Shown in pieces: positions 26,445 through 34,582 of a stretch of DNA of 47,908 nt (position 1 is its first letter; each line of letters begins with the position of its first letter). The stretch covers positions 1-47,908 of the forward strand of contig JAGYLU010000008.1 of assembly GCA_018400755.1 (NCBI GenBank), read 5' to 3'. The position numbers and the translations under genes are program-made. The notes beneath the pieces are model-generated. The model was not told the DNA's origin, did not search any database, and worked only from the letters and a program-made list of their open reading frames with translations. The DNA is from Acholeplasmataceae bacterium (GTDB lineage: Bacteria; Bacillota_I; Bacilli_A; Acholeplasmatales; Acholeplasmataceae).

Positions 26445-28432
26445 CGGACCGGTGATTGATGTCGGTATGCCAATCCTGAGATCGTCTTACCTACAAAATG
26501 GTAGTAACCATCGGTGTCAATCGGCAGTACACCACCTTCGCCTTCAAGCATGAAAGGATATGGACGATCAGGGTCGAATGTCACAATGCCTGTCGCAAAC
26601 ATCAGATGGAGACTATATTCAAGTGACATCGGGGTAAGCGCCATAAGGTCACTCATCGACGTAGGAATACCGGTCGGGATGATGTCCAGGCCCGTCGGTG
26701 CAGTGTCTTCTCTTGTGATGTTTGCAAGCACATGACGGGTGCCATCAAACAGATAGGAGCCGCGTAGAATGACCGCATCACCACTTTCATGCGCAAGCGT
26801 ATCATCGACATAAATGTATGCATTTTGATCAGCAATCACCGCTGAGCCATCAATCACTGTCATAATCTCACCCATGATTGTGACATCCTGAAGTTGTTCG
26901 GCGATCACCATCATAATTGGCGTCACGGTGCCATCATCAACAACAATCTGGATGATGAAGATTGTTGATTCCCCACCCAAAGCAAAGGTGACTTCGACAT
27001 CGACGATGTAAGGCTCACTTCCCAAGCTTTCGTTAACCATCATGGTTGAACCACCAACGTCAAGGCCGGAAGCATAAGTGCCAACCGGGGTGTAGGTCAA
27101 GGTTCCCCCAAAGACGTCAGACGTCAAAGGGACATCCATGGTGTCACCAGGGTATAGAATCTCGGAGAAATAAACCTGCAAGGATGCTTCGACATAGTTG
27201 ACCTTTTCGGTATATGTCATCTCTTCATAAGTCAGCGAGCTCAAGTCAAACACCATGAGCGACCATACGGGTTGATCCATGAAAATCTCTCTTGTATAAA
27301 GGACACCGGATGCTATCAATGTCATACCGATATGGGCATCCAGATTATCAATGATCGCCTCAGATGTGGGGGATAACAAAACGTGATTCAGGCCATCAGA
27401 GAGATAATAATGTCCCTCATCTTGGAATAGCCCACCGGTGACTGTCAGTGGTTTGGCATTGTCCATGAAGCCCGTGAAATCAAAGGGGACCAAATCTTCA
27501 TAGATGATCTCCAAAGCTTCCGTGCCAAGAACCACCACTGAGCCACCATGCCAAGCATCGCCATAGACCGTCTCGTTCTCATGAAAGAGCATCATTTGAA
27601 CCGATACCTGATCTGCAATCGCCAGATCTCGGCCATCGCCATAAACAACGATGTGCTGAACACCATCGGTCATGGCAAACCAGTTATCACTCTTTTCAAA
27701 AACCGTTCCTTCGACTGAAACCATCATGTTCTCACTTGTCATGACCGCTTCAGAAACGCTCATCGTCTGTATATCTTGTTGCCAAATCGGGAAGAGGAAA
27801 ATGTCTCCTTCTGGCATTACCGGGGGAATCACTTCATCCCAACCGACAAAGACATAGCCTTCCATGACGGGGTCAGTCGGTGGTACATGCCCAGAAAGAT
27901 CCTCACCTGGTTCATGCCATGATTCATAGATGATTGAAAAATCATCCAAGAAATAGAGAATGGCATAATGAGCTTGCCAATCATAAAGCGCATAAAGGGT
28001 CAAATCTGCTTCTGGCATAAAGGGCGGGAGTTCTGGCGTCCATCCGATAAAAATCTCATCGTTCAAGGATGGGGTCTCAGGGAAGACGTGACCAGAAAGG
28101 TCCGTGCCTGGCGCGTAATACGTCTCTTGAAGCAATGTGCCATCCGCGTCCTCAAACGCCAGTCTGAATTCAATCAATACCCAATATGCATAAACCGTCA
28201 TGCTGGTCTCAGGCATCAGATCAAACTCAAAGAAGATGGTGTGATCAGGATCAGTAAACCATCCCACAAAGCCATATCCTTCAATCCAAGATAATGTCGG
28301 TTCACTGATTGGTGCACGGGCCGCCGTAATCGATGGGATCGGATCACCGACATTCGTAACAAACGTCAACGTGACATCATCGGGGGTGATCAACGCCCAT
28401 CCGGCATAGATGGTCGTATCTGTCTCCTGCAA
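26441..28432 (-). CDS. Giant lipoprotein segment: InlB-type repeats followed by OB-like domains
   Basis: A 663-codon open segment. Its first 190 residues are InlB/Listeria-Bacteroides repeats, with hallmark phrases such as GYGFVGWFTDPDHT, TIYAGW and MPEADLTLYALYD. These are followed by OB-fold-like units (TMSVSEAVMTSENMMVSVEG, then SDNWFAMTDG; later QDVTIMGEIMTVIDGSAVIADQNA) and a long beta-rich stretch with a YPGDTM phrase. It begins mid-repeat without a ribosome binding site, so the ATG at its 5' end is not a true start. This is the best preserved long part of the giant gene. Confidence 0.68.
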   Translation of the reverse strand: MQETDTTIYAGWALITPDDVTLTFVTNVGDPIPSITAARAPISEPTLSWIEGYGFVGWFTDPDHTIFFEFDLMPETSMTVYAYWVLIEFRLAFEDADGTLLQETYYAPGTDLSGHVFPETPSLNDEIFIGWTPELPPFMPEADLTLYALYDWQAHYAILYFLDDFSIIYESWHEPGEDLSGHVPPTDPVMEGYVFVGWDEVIPPVMPEGDIFLFPIWQQDIQTMSVSEAVMTSENMMVSVEGTVFEKSDNWFAMTDGVQHIVVYGDGRDLAIADQVSVQMMLFHENETVYGDAWHGGSVVVLGTEALEIIYEDLVPFDFTGFMDNAKPLTVTGGLFQDEGHYYLSDGLNHVLLSPTSEAIIDNLDAHIGMTLIASGVLYTREIFMDQPVWSLMVFDLSSLTYEEMTYTEKVNYVEASLQVYFSEILYPGDTMDVPLTSDVFGGTLTYTPVGTYASGLDVGGSTMMVNESLGSEPYIVDVEVTFALGGESTIFIIQIVVDDGTVTPIMMVIAEQLQDVTIMGEIMTVIDGSAVIADQNAYIYVDDTLAHESGDAVILRGSYLFDGTRHVLANITREDTAPTGLDIIPTGIPTSMSDLMALTPMSLEYSLHLMFATGIVTFDPDRPYPFMLEGEGGVLPIDTDGYYHFVGKTISGLAYRHQSPVR

Positions 28433-29210
28433 GACCTCATAGGAAAGCGGAATCGTCTGGTCTGCATCTTCAAACCAACCGATGAAGTTATAACCTTCCC
28501 TCTCAGGAACACCTTCGAAATAAATGGGTTAATACCTGGCGTGCCATTCATCCTGATGAGTTCATAGAATCCGCCGTGGCATCATAATTGACCAAACATA
28601 CGCTATCATAGATGGCGGTGATGATGACATCGGCTGATGGCATCACATCAGGAATCGGGCCTGACCAACCCCTAAATAACCTTCGATTTACGGTGGCTGT
28701 GGGTAGTTAATTCCCGAAGAGAGATCGCTACCTTCAGGATAGGTCTCGAAGCGATGGTTCCGCAAAGCCATCTTCAAAAATCAGTTGATAGCTTTCTTGT
28801 CGATTCTGGGCCGCAACCAATGTGAATTCAGCAAGCATGAACGGCGGCAAAAACGCTCCAATGACTGAAGGTGCGGCCATCTAGGGATGGTGTGTCAGGA
28901 AAAACGTGACGAGAAAAGGTCAGTCCCTGGCGCGTAATACGTCTCTTGGAGCAACGTGCCATCCGCGTCCAAAAAGGTCAAAGCATATTCAACCGAATCG
29001 CACCATCGGCATAAACCGTGGTATCCACTTCCGGCATCGGGTCAAAAGACGCAATGGTTGTCGGATAAGCTATCAGCAAACCATCCAGCAAAACCGTGTC
29101 CTTCTAGGACTGGTGGTTCACAGTTCGCTGATCGGAGTACCCGGCAAGCCGATGAGATCTTTGGAACATGAGTTCCACCGTTTTCCTCAAATGTCAACGT
29201 CACGTCATCT
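28005..29210 (-). repeat. InlB module, copy A of a ~1.2-kb duplication
   Basis: The segment matches 31010-32225 at a nearly constant offset of about 3,005-3,021 bases; for instance CATCCGCGTC occurs at 28141 and 31146, and related units lie at 28960 and 31981. Both copies carry dense small indels in the same sub-tract (about 28500-29100 and 31480-32130). The RCC1 block lies between them. Confidence 0.75.
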
Positions 29211-30565
29211 GCTGATACAGGTGTCCACATGGCATATAACTCGATGTGCTGTGGTGGCATCGTTTCCAATTCAAATGGCATGGTCCATTCCGGATCCATA
29301 TACCATCCATCAAAACGGAACCCTTCACGTGTTGGTATGAGCAAGTCAAGGACTTCATCGGTCAGATATGTTTGTTCTCCAAGGAAGGTTTCCCCACCCA
29401 GATCGAGTTCAATAAGTACGGGTACCGTTGAGGGATTCCAGTCGCCTTGTCCAAGTTGTCCACTCGCATTGTCACCCCAAGCAAAAACCTCGAAGTCCAA
29501 TGTCATGGCAATCACATGATGATGGCCAAAGGAAACAAGCATAAAGGGATCGAAACTGTTGACCTCAGTCACCGTATCAATGGTTTCAATGACTTCTGTC
29601 TGCAGCAAGTTGTATGTGTTCGCACCAAGGACAAAGACTCTTCCAAATGTGGATTGGAAGATGGCGGAATTCCAACCAACTTGCATATAGTGAATCATTT
29701 CTCCATCTTCTAGTCCAAAGAGAGATGTCATGTCATAGGGCGTATATTGGGTGCTGCTTGTCCCACCAAACTTGGCATAGGCATCAAGCCCCCATCCAAA
29801 GACACGTCCTGAGGTGGACAAAGCATAGTGTCCGCTTTGTGAACTTTCCAAAGCGATGATCATATCATCGCCCCCAAGTCCGAAATGGGTCGTCATGTCA
29901 ATTGGAGATATCTGATAAATGGGTGCTGTTCCGTTACCAGTCTGACCTTGTGCGCCAAAGCCCCATGTGAAAACTCGACCAGCAGAGGTTCTCACCATCG
30001 TCTGGGCAATCCCCGCTGATGCTTCAACCACCATTTCATCCGTGGCGAGATTGAGTCGAGGTGTGATGTCAACGGGCGAGTACCGATGGACATCAGTACC
30101 ATCGCCCAGATTGTAATAACTGTTGTATCCCCAGGCGAACAGTCTGCCCTCACTGGTGATGGCAAAAATCGAATCCTGTTCGACTTCGATATCAACAATC
30201 ACTTCACCCTCAACGAGATCCAGGAATCCTGTCATCTCAATGGGAAGCAAATTAGGCGTGTTTGTGCCATTCCCGAGAATACCATAACTGTTATGTCCCC
30301 ATCCAAAGAGACGACCATGGCTGGTCAGAACAAAGAAGGAGCCATTGGTTGCGAGTTTGTCAAACCACTCGCCTTCTTCAAGCGGAAACAGACTTGTGAT
30401 GTCATTGAATGTGTTGTATTGGGTATTGTATCCTTCGAGATTGGTGTATCCGCCAATCAGAAGATGGTTGTCAGAGGTGACAATCATCGAGGTGCCATTA
30501 CCCGCATAAACATTGATCGGGACAACAACCGCTTGGGGATCATAATAAGAAATCGTATACGTCAA
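29042..30565 (-). CDS. RCC1-repeat segment of the giant lipoprotein
   Basis: A 507-codon open segment dominated by RCC1/BLIP-II-type propeller repeats of about 50-60 residues. Successive blades carry the phrases GRLFGWGHNSYGILGNGT, GRLFAWGYNSYYNLGDGT, GRVFTWGFGAQGQTGNGT, GRVFGWGLDAYAKFG, GRVFVLGANTYN and FEVFAWGDNASGQLGQGD, giving about seven blades, the number needed to close a propeller. It is followed by an InlB repeat (GFRFDGWYMDPEWTMPF). Upstream of its first codon the other frame reads TTIYAGWEALTYTISYYD, so it continues from an InlB repeat. RCC1 propellers usually bind proteins; the partner here is unknown. Confidence 0.8.
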   Translation of the reverse strand: MTYTISYYDPQAVVVPINVYAGNGTSMIVTSDNHLLIGGYTNLEGYNTQYNTFNDITSLFPLEEGEWFDKLATNGSFFVLTSHGRLFGWGHNSYGILGNGTNTPNLLPIEMTGFLDLVEGEVIVDIEVEQDSIFAITSEGRLFAWGYNSYYNLGDGTDVHRYSPVDITPRLNLATDEMVVEASAGIAQTMVRTSAGRVFTWGFGAQGQTGNGTAPIYQISPIDMTTHFGLGGDDMIIALESSQSGHYALSTSGRVFGWGLDAYAKFGGTSSTQYTPYDMTSLFGLEDGEMIHYMQVGWNSAIFQSTFGRVFVLGANTYNLLQTEVIETIDTVTEVNSFDPFMLVSFGHHHVIAMTLDFEVFAWGDNASGQLGQGDWNPSTVPVLIELDLGGETFLGEQTYLTDEVLDLLIPTREGFRFDGWYMDPEWTMPFELETMPPQHIELYAMWTPVSADDVTLTFEENGGTHVPKISSACRVLRSANCEPPVLEGHGFAGWFADSLSDNHCVF

Positions 30566-30954
30566 CGCTTCCCATCCAGCATAGATGGTTGTATTTGTTT
30601 TCCTGTGAAGACCTCATAGGAAAGTGGGATGGGTCCTGGTCCGCATCTTCAAACCAACCCGGTAAGAAATCATACCCTTGTCGGAATGGATGCGCCCTCA
30701 AAATACAAAGGTGTTCCGGAAGCATCCCTTGCGTCGTGGTGGTTCTGGAATTCCACCATTGGCATCATAGGTTAACGTGACCAAGACTTCATAGAGTGCC
30801 GTTAGGAACACATCAATGCTGTGGCATGATGATTGGCATTAGGTAGTCCCATCCAGCTAAATCTATCCTTCCGCATTGGGAATGGTGTTTGATAATGGGT
30901 TAGGTCAACTACCATACTCAAATGAGTCTTAACGCGATGATGGTGTCATCATAG

Positions 30955-31272
30955 TCAATGAAGACAAGACGATATCTTCTGGGTGTCATAAATCGCATAA
31001 ATGGTGACATCATCTTCAGGCATGAAGGGCGGAAGTTCCTCACTCCATTCCAAGAACGTCTGTCCATTCAAAGACGGCTCTTCCGGGAAGACGTGTCCGG
31101 AAAGATCTGCGCCTGGCTCGTAATATGTCTCTTGAAGCAATGTGCCATCCGCGTCTTCAAATGCCAATCTGTATTCAATTGGGACCCAAAGGGCATAGAT
31201 CGTCATGCTGGTCTCTGGCATCAGATCAAACTCATAGAAGTCATTGTAATCAGGATCAGTAAACCATCCCAC
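30955..31272 (-). CDS. Giant lipoprotein fragment, InlB-type repeat pair
   Basis: A 105-codon open piece in the second degraded tract, with DPDYNDFYEFDLMPETSMT, then YALWVP and a second repeat ending LPPFMPEDDVTIYAIYD. It is nearly the same as the N-terminal part of the segment at 26441-28432, being the other copy of the duplicated module. A further open piece in a different frame (31221-31442) supplies the preceding repeat, so an indel lies between them. It is not a separate gene. Confidence 0.5.
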   Translation of the reverse strand: MGWFTDPDYNDFYEFDLMPETSMTIYALWVPIEYRLAFEDADGTLLQETYYEPGADLSGHVFPEEPSLNGQTFLEWSEELPPFMPEDDVTIYAIYDTQKISSCLH

Positions 31273-32225
31273 GAACCAGTACCCTTCAATCCACGATAAT
31301 GTCGGTTCACTGATTGGGGTGCCCGGTGCCCGCCGTGATCTGATGGGATCGGATCACCAACATTCGTAACAAACGTCAACGTGACATCACCAGAAGTGAC
31401 TTCTTCCCATCCGGCATAGATGGTTGTATCTACATCCTGCAAGACCTCATAGGATAGCGGATGGATACAGTCTGCGCATCTTCAAACAACCGATGAAGTT
31501 ATAACCTTTCACCTCTCAGGAACACCTTCGAAATAGATGCGGGGTGCGGCGTGCCTCCATCATGGTCAGTTCGCCAGGATTGCCACCATTGGCATCATAA
31601 AGAGCCAAGCATACATATCGTAGATGGCAGTGATGATGACATCGGCCCCAGTGGCATCACATCAGGAATCGGGCCTGACCAACCCACAAAACCATAACCT
31701 TCGATTTGCGGTGGCTGTGGGTAGTTGAGCCCCAGGAAGAGATCGCTACCTTCAGGATAGGTCTCGAAGCGATGGTTCTTAAAGCCATCTCAAAAATCAG
31801 TTGATGAACTTTCTTGTCGATTCATAGACCACCAGCCAATGTGAATTCAACCACGGCATGAACGGCGGCAAAGTGACACTCAATGACTGAAGGTGCATCC
31901 GTCTAGGGATGGTGTATCAGGGAAAACATGACCGGAAAGGTCAGTCCCTGGCGCGTAATACGTCTCTTGGAGCAATGTGCCGTCCGCGCTCCAAAAAGGT
32001 CAAAGCATATTCAACCGAATAAACCATCCGGCATAAACCGTGGTATCCACTTCCGGCATCAGGTCAAAGGCATAGAAAGTATGGGTCATATACGCAAACC
32101 ATCCTGCAAAACCGTGTCCTTCTGGGACCTGGTGGTTACAGTTCGCTGATGGGAGTGCCTGGCAAGGCGATCAGATCTGGGACATGGGTTCCCCCGTTTT
32201 CCTCAAATGTCAATGTCACGTCATC
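31010..32225 (-). repeat. InlB module, copy B of a ~1.2-kb duplication
   Basis: Partner of 28005-29210. It lies on the N-terminal side of the RCC1 block in the protein. Identity is high over long stretches, interrupted by one- and two-base differences in length that destroy the frame. Confidence 0.75.
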
Positions 32226-33362
32226 AGGAATGATTTCTTCCCATCCGGCATAGATGGTCGTATCCATCTCTTGCAAGACCTCATAAGAAAGCGGGATGGT
32301 TTGCTCTATATCCTCAAACCATCCGATAAACTGATAGCCTTCCCGTACCGGATCATCCTCAAAGTAGATGAGTGTGCCAGGCGTACCACTCATCCTGGTA
32401 ATCTCGTATGTTCCACCATTGGCGTCAAAATAAATCCAGACAACCTGGTCATAGATTGCAATGATGACAAGATCACTTGCTGGCATGGTCTCTGGCAAAT
32501 CATTTGACCATTCAGTGAACTGATAGCCTTCCTTCTCAGGAGCTTTCGGGAACACGTGATTGGTCAAACCATCGCCATAATGATAGATTGTCTCTTGGAG
32601 AACGAGCCCTTGATCATCCTCAAAAGTCAACGTGTAGTCGATTTCCTCAAGAACCACCGTGATCGTGACATCACTTGCTGGCATGGTTGCCGGAATGTCA
32701 GAAGACCAACCAGACACTTCAAATCCTGTTGGTGGCTCATATGCCGGATACGATAGACCAGCGGTTGATGCATTGTAATCAAAATCATGGGAGGAGATCA
32801 CGCTATCGTCATCCCGGAAGATGATCTGGAATGTGAGTGGCTCCCACTTCGCATAAACCGTTGTGTCTGTCTCCGGCATGACCGAGAAGACAAAAACGGT
32901 GCTCAGTCCCGCATCGGCATACCATCCGGCAAACGTGTATCCGAGTTTGGTCGGATTGGCAGGCGCGGTAATGGCCGATCCGACATCCGCCGTGATGGCT
33001 GCGACATTTGTGCCGCCATTGGCGTTAAACGTGATCGTTGATGTCTCTATCACTGCCTCCGGTTCCCACTTCGCATAAAGCGTTGTCTCATCTCCTTCGA
33101 TAAAGATATCGACGAGATTCAACACTTCAAAAGGATCGGTCATTGCTTGGTCATGATACCACCCAACAAACACAAATCCATCCCTGATGGGTGTTGGCAG
33201 ATCATGAGAGTCATTGATATTATCGAGGTTGTAGACAATCGGATCAATCGTCTCACCTCCCATGGTATTGAAGCGGATGGTCTTATCCACTTCGTCGTCT
33301 TTACCGCAGCTAGCCGCAGTCAAGACCAAAAGCAACAACAATGCATACAAGGTTTTTTTCAT
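32136..33362 (-). CDS. N-terminal lipoprotein segment with InlB-type repeats (start of the giant gene)
   Basis: The first 409 codons of the giant gene. The start at 33362 is chosen for the GAAAGGGGAG site just upstream; the six codons before it lie within that site. Residues 1-20 are a lipoprotein signal peptide (basic start, LLLLLVL core, lipobox TAASC), so the mature protein is lipid-anchored outside the cell. Six InlB/Listeria-Bacteroides repeats follow, with phrases such as GFVFVGWYHDQAMTDPF, TFNANGGTNV, GYTFAGWYADAGLST and TTVYAKWEP. The frame ends at 32136 in the middle of the sixth repeat (ENGGTHVPDL), where the degraded tract begins. These repeats are beta-grasp-like spacers common in surface proteins. 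Confidence 0.85.
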   Translation of the reverse strand: MKKTLYALLLLLVLTAASCGKDDEVDKTIRFNTMGGETIDPIVYNLDNINDSHDLPTPIRDGFVFVGWYHDQAMTDPFEVLNLVDIFIEGDETTLYAKWEPEAVIETSTITFNANGGTNVAAITADVGSAITAPANPTKLGYTFAGWYADAGLSTVFVFSVMPETDTTVYAKWEPLTFQIIFRDDDSVISSHDFDYNASTAGLSYPAYEPPTGFEVSGWSSDIPATMPASDVTITVVLEEIDYTLTFEDDQGLVLQETIYHYGDGLTNHVFPKAPEKEGYQFTEWSNDLPETMPASDLVIIAIYDQVVWIYFDANGGTYEITRMSGTPGTLIYFEDDPVREGYQFIGWFEDIEQTIPLSYEVLQEMDTTIYAGWEEIIPDDVTLTFEENGGTHVPDLIALPGTPISEL

Positions 33363-33628
33363 TTGATTCTCCCCTTTCATTCAAGACGTTCTGTCACAGC
33401 AACAAACCCTACAAAAGAAACCTCACGATGCGGATGAACAAAAAAAGCAGGCACATGGCGTGCTTGCTCAAGACTTGATGACTATGAGTAAGATAAAAAA
33501 CAAACCGGTTGTTGGTCGAAATGGGTGTTACGCCCCCACTCAAATTGGTTGTAGGAACCATTGATGTCCATTTGGACACCTCTCACTGGATTTTTAACGC
33601 TTTCATAAGTATTAAGTAAGTACTTCTT
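33363..33628 (-). promoter_or_regulatory. Structured 265-nt leader upstream of the giant lipoprotein gene
   Basis: Read on the - strand from a good promoter, the leader contains a series of hairpins: TGTCC/GGACA (33578-33565), TGGTT/AACCA (33560-33546) and TGGG/CCCA (33538-33522), then an intrinsic terminator (33468-33440), and finally the ribosome binding site and ATG. A terminator between promoter and start codon is the usual layout of attenuators and riboswitches. I do not recognise the class; it does not show the core sequences I know for SAM-I, c-di-GMP, T-box or purine riboswitches. Confidence 0.5.
33440..33468 (-). terminator. Intrinsic terminator inside the leader (attenuator candidate)
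   Basis: AGCAAGCAC (33468-33460) pairs with GTGCCTGCT (33554-46 style positions 33454-33446) over nine positions with one mismatch, loop GCCAT, followed by seven T. It lies about 80 bases before the start codon at 33362 and downstream of the promoter at 33635-33662. Confidence 0.7.
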
Positions 33629-33634
33629 AATTTT

Positions 33635-33662
33635 ATTTTAGCACATTGCGACTCATTGGCAA
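33635..33662 (-). promoter_or_regulatory. Strong sigma-A-type promoter for the giant lipoprotein gene
   Basis: On the - strand, TTGCCA (33662-33657), a 16-base spacer and TAAAAT (33640-33635), preceded by TGC (an extended -10). Five of six positions match in each box. Confidence 0.7.
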
Positions 33663-33685
33663 TATGAAAATTTGAACTACAAACC

Positions 33686-33710
33686 AAAAAAAGCACAAGT
33701 ATGCCCTTTT
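33686..33710 (-). terminator. Intrinsic terminator of the SOUL gene
   Basis: On the - strand AAAAGGGCA (33710-33702) can pair, with two G-T pairs, with TGCTTTTTT (33695-33687), loop TACTTG, ending in a run of T. It lies 44 bases after the stop of the haem-binding gene. Confidence 0.55.
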
Positions 33711-33753
33711 CACCAGCGTTATGAATATTAATTATAATGTGGTACGGTTGATG

Positions 33754-34266
33754 TCAGATTTCATCGATGACAACATGAATTTCATTACGTCTGAGCATGG
33801 GAATCGAAAACGGTGGATTGTAGCGGGCCAACCGATACTGATCCTGATGCTGATATCCTTTGATGGACAACCACTCTTCCAAATGTTGACGCGCCCGATC
33901 AATGGTCTCTTTCGTTGTCCGACCTGAAAAACGATAGACACCGGCATAATGGGCAGGGTATGTCTTGATATCAACCATCGGATTCTTGGGATCTGGAATA
34001 CCTTCCTTGCGAACAACCGAAGGAATCACAAATTCCATTGACATCTGATGACCATCGTGATGATTGATCACTGGAACTGTCATTTTCATCTTCATTTGCT
34101 TGGTATTGTTGCCACTGATATATCCAAACAAAACGCCGAAACCACTCGTTCCTCGAAGATTTTGTTCATTGACAAACGTTGTCATGAATGTTTCATATGC
34201 CCTGATCTCAAAAGGGCCTTCCTTGAAGACGATATCATAGACTGGTGATTCATAGTGTCCCATCAT
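33754..34266 (-). CDS. SOUL-family haem-binding protein
   Basis: A 170-residue protein of the SOUL/HEBP family, which binds haem or tetrapyrroles. Family features visible are the start of the fold (YESPVYDIVFKEGPFEIRAY), GYISGNNTKQMKMKMTVPV, then MSMEFVIPS, a proline-rich PDPKNP stretch, and a final beta strand NEIHVVIDEI. It has no signal peptide, so it is cytosolic. AAAGGA precedes tandem ATG codons at 34266 and 34263, and the first is given here. It stands alone between the FAS1-array terminator and its own terminator. Its role is unknown; haem handling or storage is the family norm. Confidence 0.88.
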   Translation of the reverse strand: MMGHYESPVYDIVFKEGPFEIRAYETFMTTFVNEQNLRGTSGFGVLFGYISGNNTKQMKMKMTVPVINHHDGHQMSMEFVIPSVVRKEGIPDPKNPMVDIKTYPAHYAGVYRFSGRTTKETIDRARQHLEEWLSIKGYQHQDQYRLARYNPPFSIPMLRRNEIHVVIDEI

Positions 34267-34296
34267 AAATTCCTTTCCTCAGGGTCATCTTCGAAG

Positions 34297-34330
34297 GGAA
34301 AACCCCGCATGAGGGAGATGTCATGCGGGG
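34297..34330 (-). terminator. Strong intrinsic terminator after the fasciclin lipoprotein
   Basis: CCCCGCATGA (34303-34312) pairs perfectly over 10 bp with TCATGCGGGG (34321-34330), and on the - strand the stem is followed by TTTTCC. It lies about 50 bases after the stop at 34382. Confidence 0.9.
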
Positions 34331-34381
34331 CCAAGACCTATGTCTTGTCGAAAGGAGATGAACAACCCTGAATTTGATATG

Positions 34382-34582
34382 TTACTCAGTCGGTGCTTCT
34401 TCAACAGGTGGAAGAAGGACACTGTCGATCACGTGGATAATACCGTTTGAGGCTTCAACGTCAGCCAGGATGACTTGGGCACCATTGACGAAGACGTTAC
34501 CATCAACGACAGTGAAGGATAGCGTTTGGCCACCAAGCGTCTCAACTTCAAATGGAACTCCAGCGATTACGTCCAGCGGCAC
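34382..34582 (-). CDS. C-terminal end of the last fasciclin domain (open tail)
   Basis: A 66-codon open piece giving the end of the seventh FAS1 unit, with [18 protein letters not shown], then [14 protein letters not shown] and a short acidic tail EEAPTE before the stop. It has no start of its own; it is the surviving 3' end of the array, and the natural stop codon fits the terminator 50 bases downstream. Confidence 0.6.
   Translation of the reverse strand: MPLDVIAGVPFEVETLGGQTLSFTVVDGNVFVNGAQVILADVEASNGIIHVIDSVLLPPVEEAPTE

Larger units (their letters stand above)
23838..33362 (-). pseudogene. Giant multidomain secreted lipoprotein, interrupted by multiple frameshifts (composite of all segments)
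   Basis: The separate open segments listed below read as one gene of about 3,170 codons: lipoprotein signal, six InlB-type repeats, a degraded repeat tract, an RCC1 block, a second degraded tract, more InlB repeats, and several OB-fold-like domains, ending at a terminator. Evidence for one gene: no promoter, ribosome binding site or signal peptide begins any later segment, each segment starts in the middle of a domain, and even the unreadable gaps translate piecewise into the expected repeat sequence (for example DVTLTFEENGGTHVP-like pieces, or LTVEQFYDAPLGTVLSG at about 26040-26100). The protein would be tethered to the outer face of the membrane; its function is unknown, with adhesion or ligand binding plausible from the domains. 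Indels concentrate in duplicated modules. Confidence 0.7.

Noticed and set aside
23838-33362. Transposon insertion as the cause of gene breakage
   Set aside because: No transposase, terminal inverted repeats or target duplications are visible; the breaks are small indels spread through repeat units.
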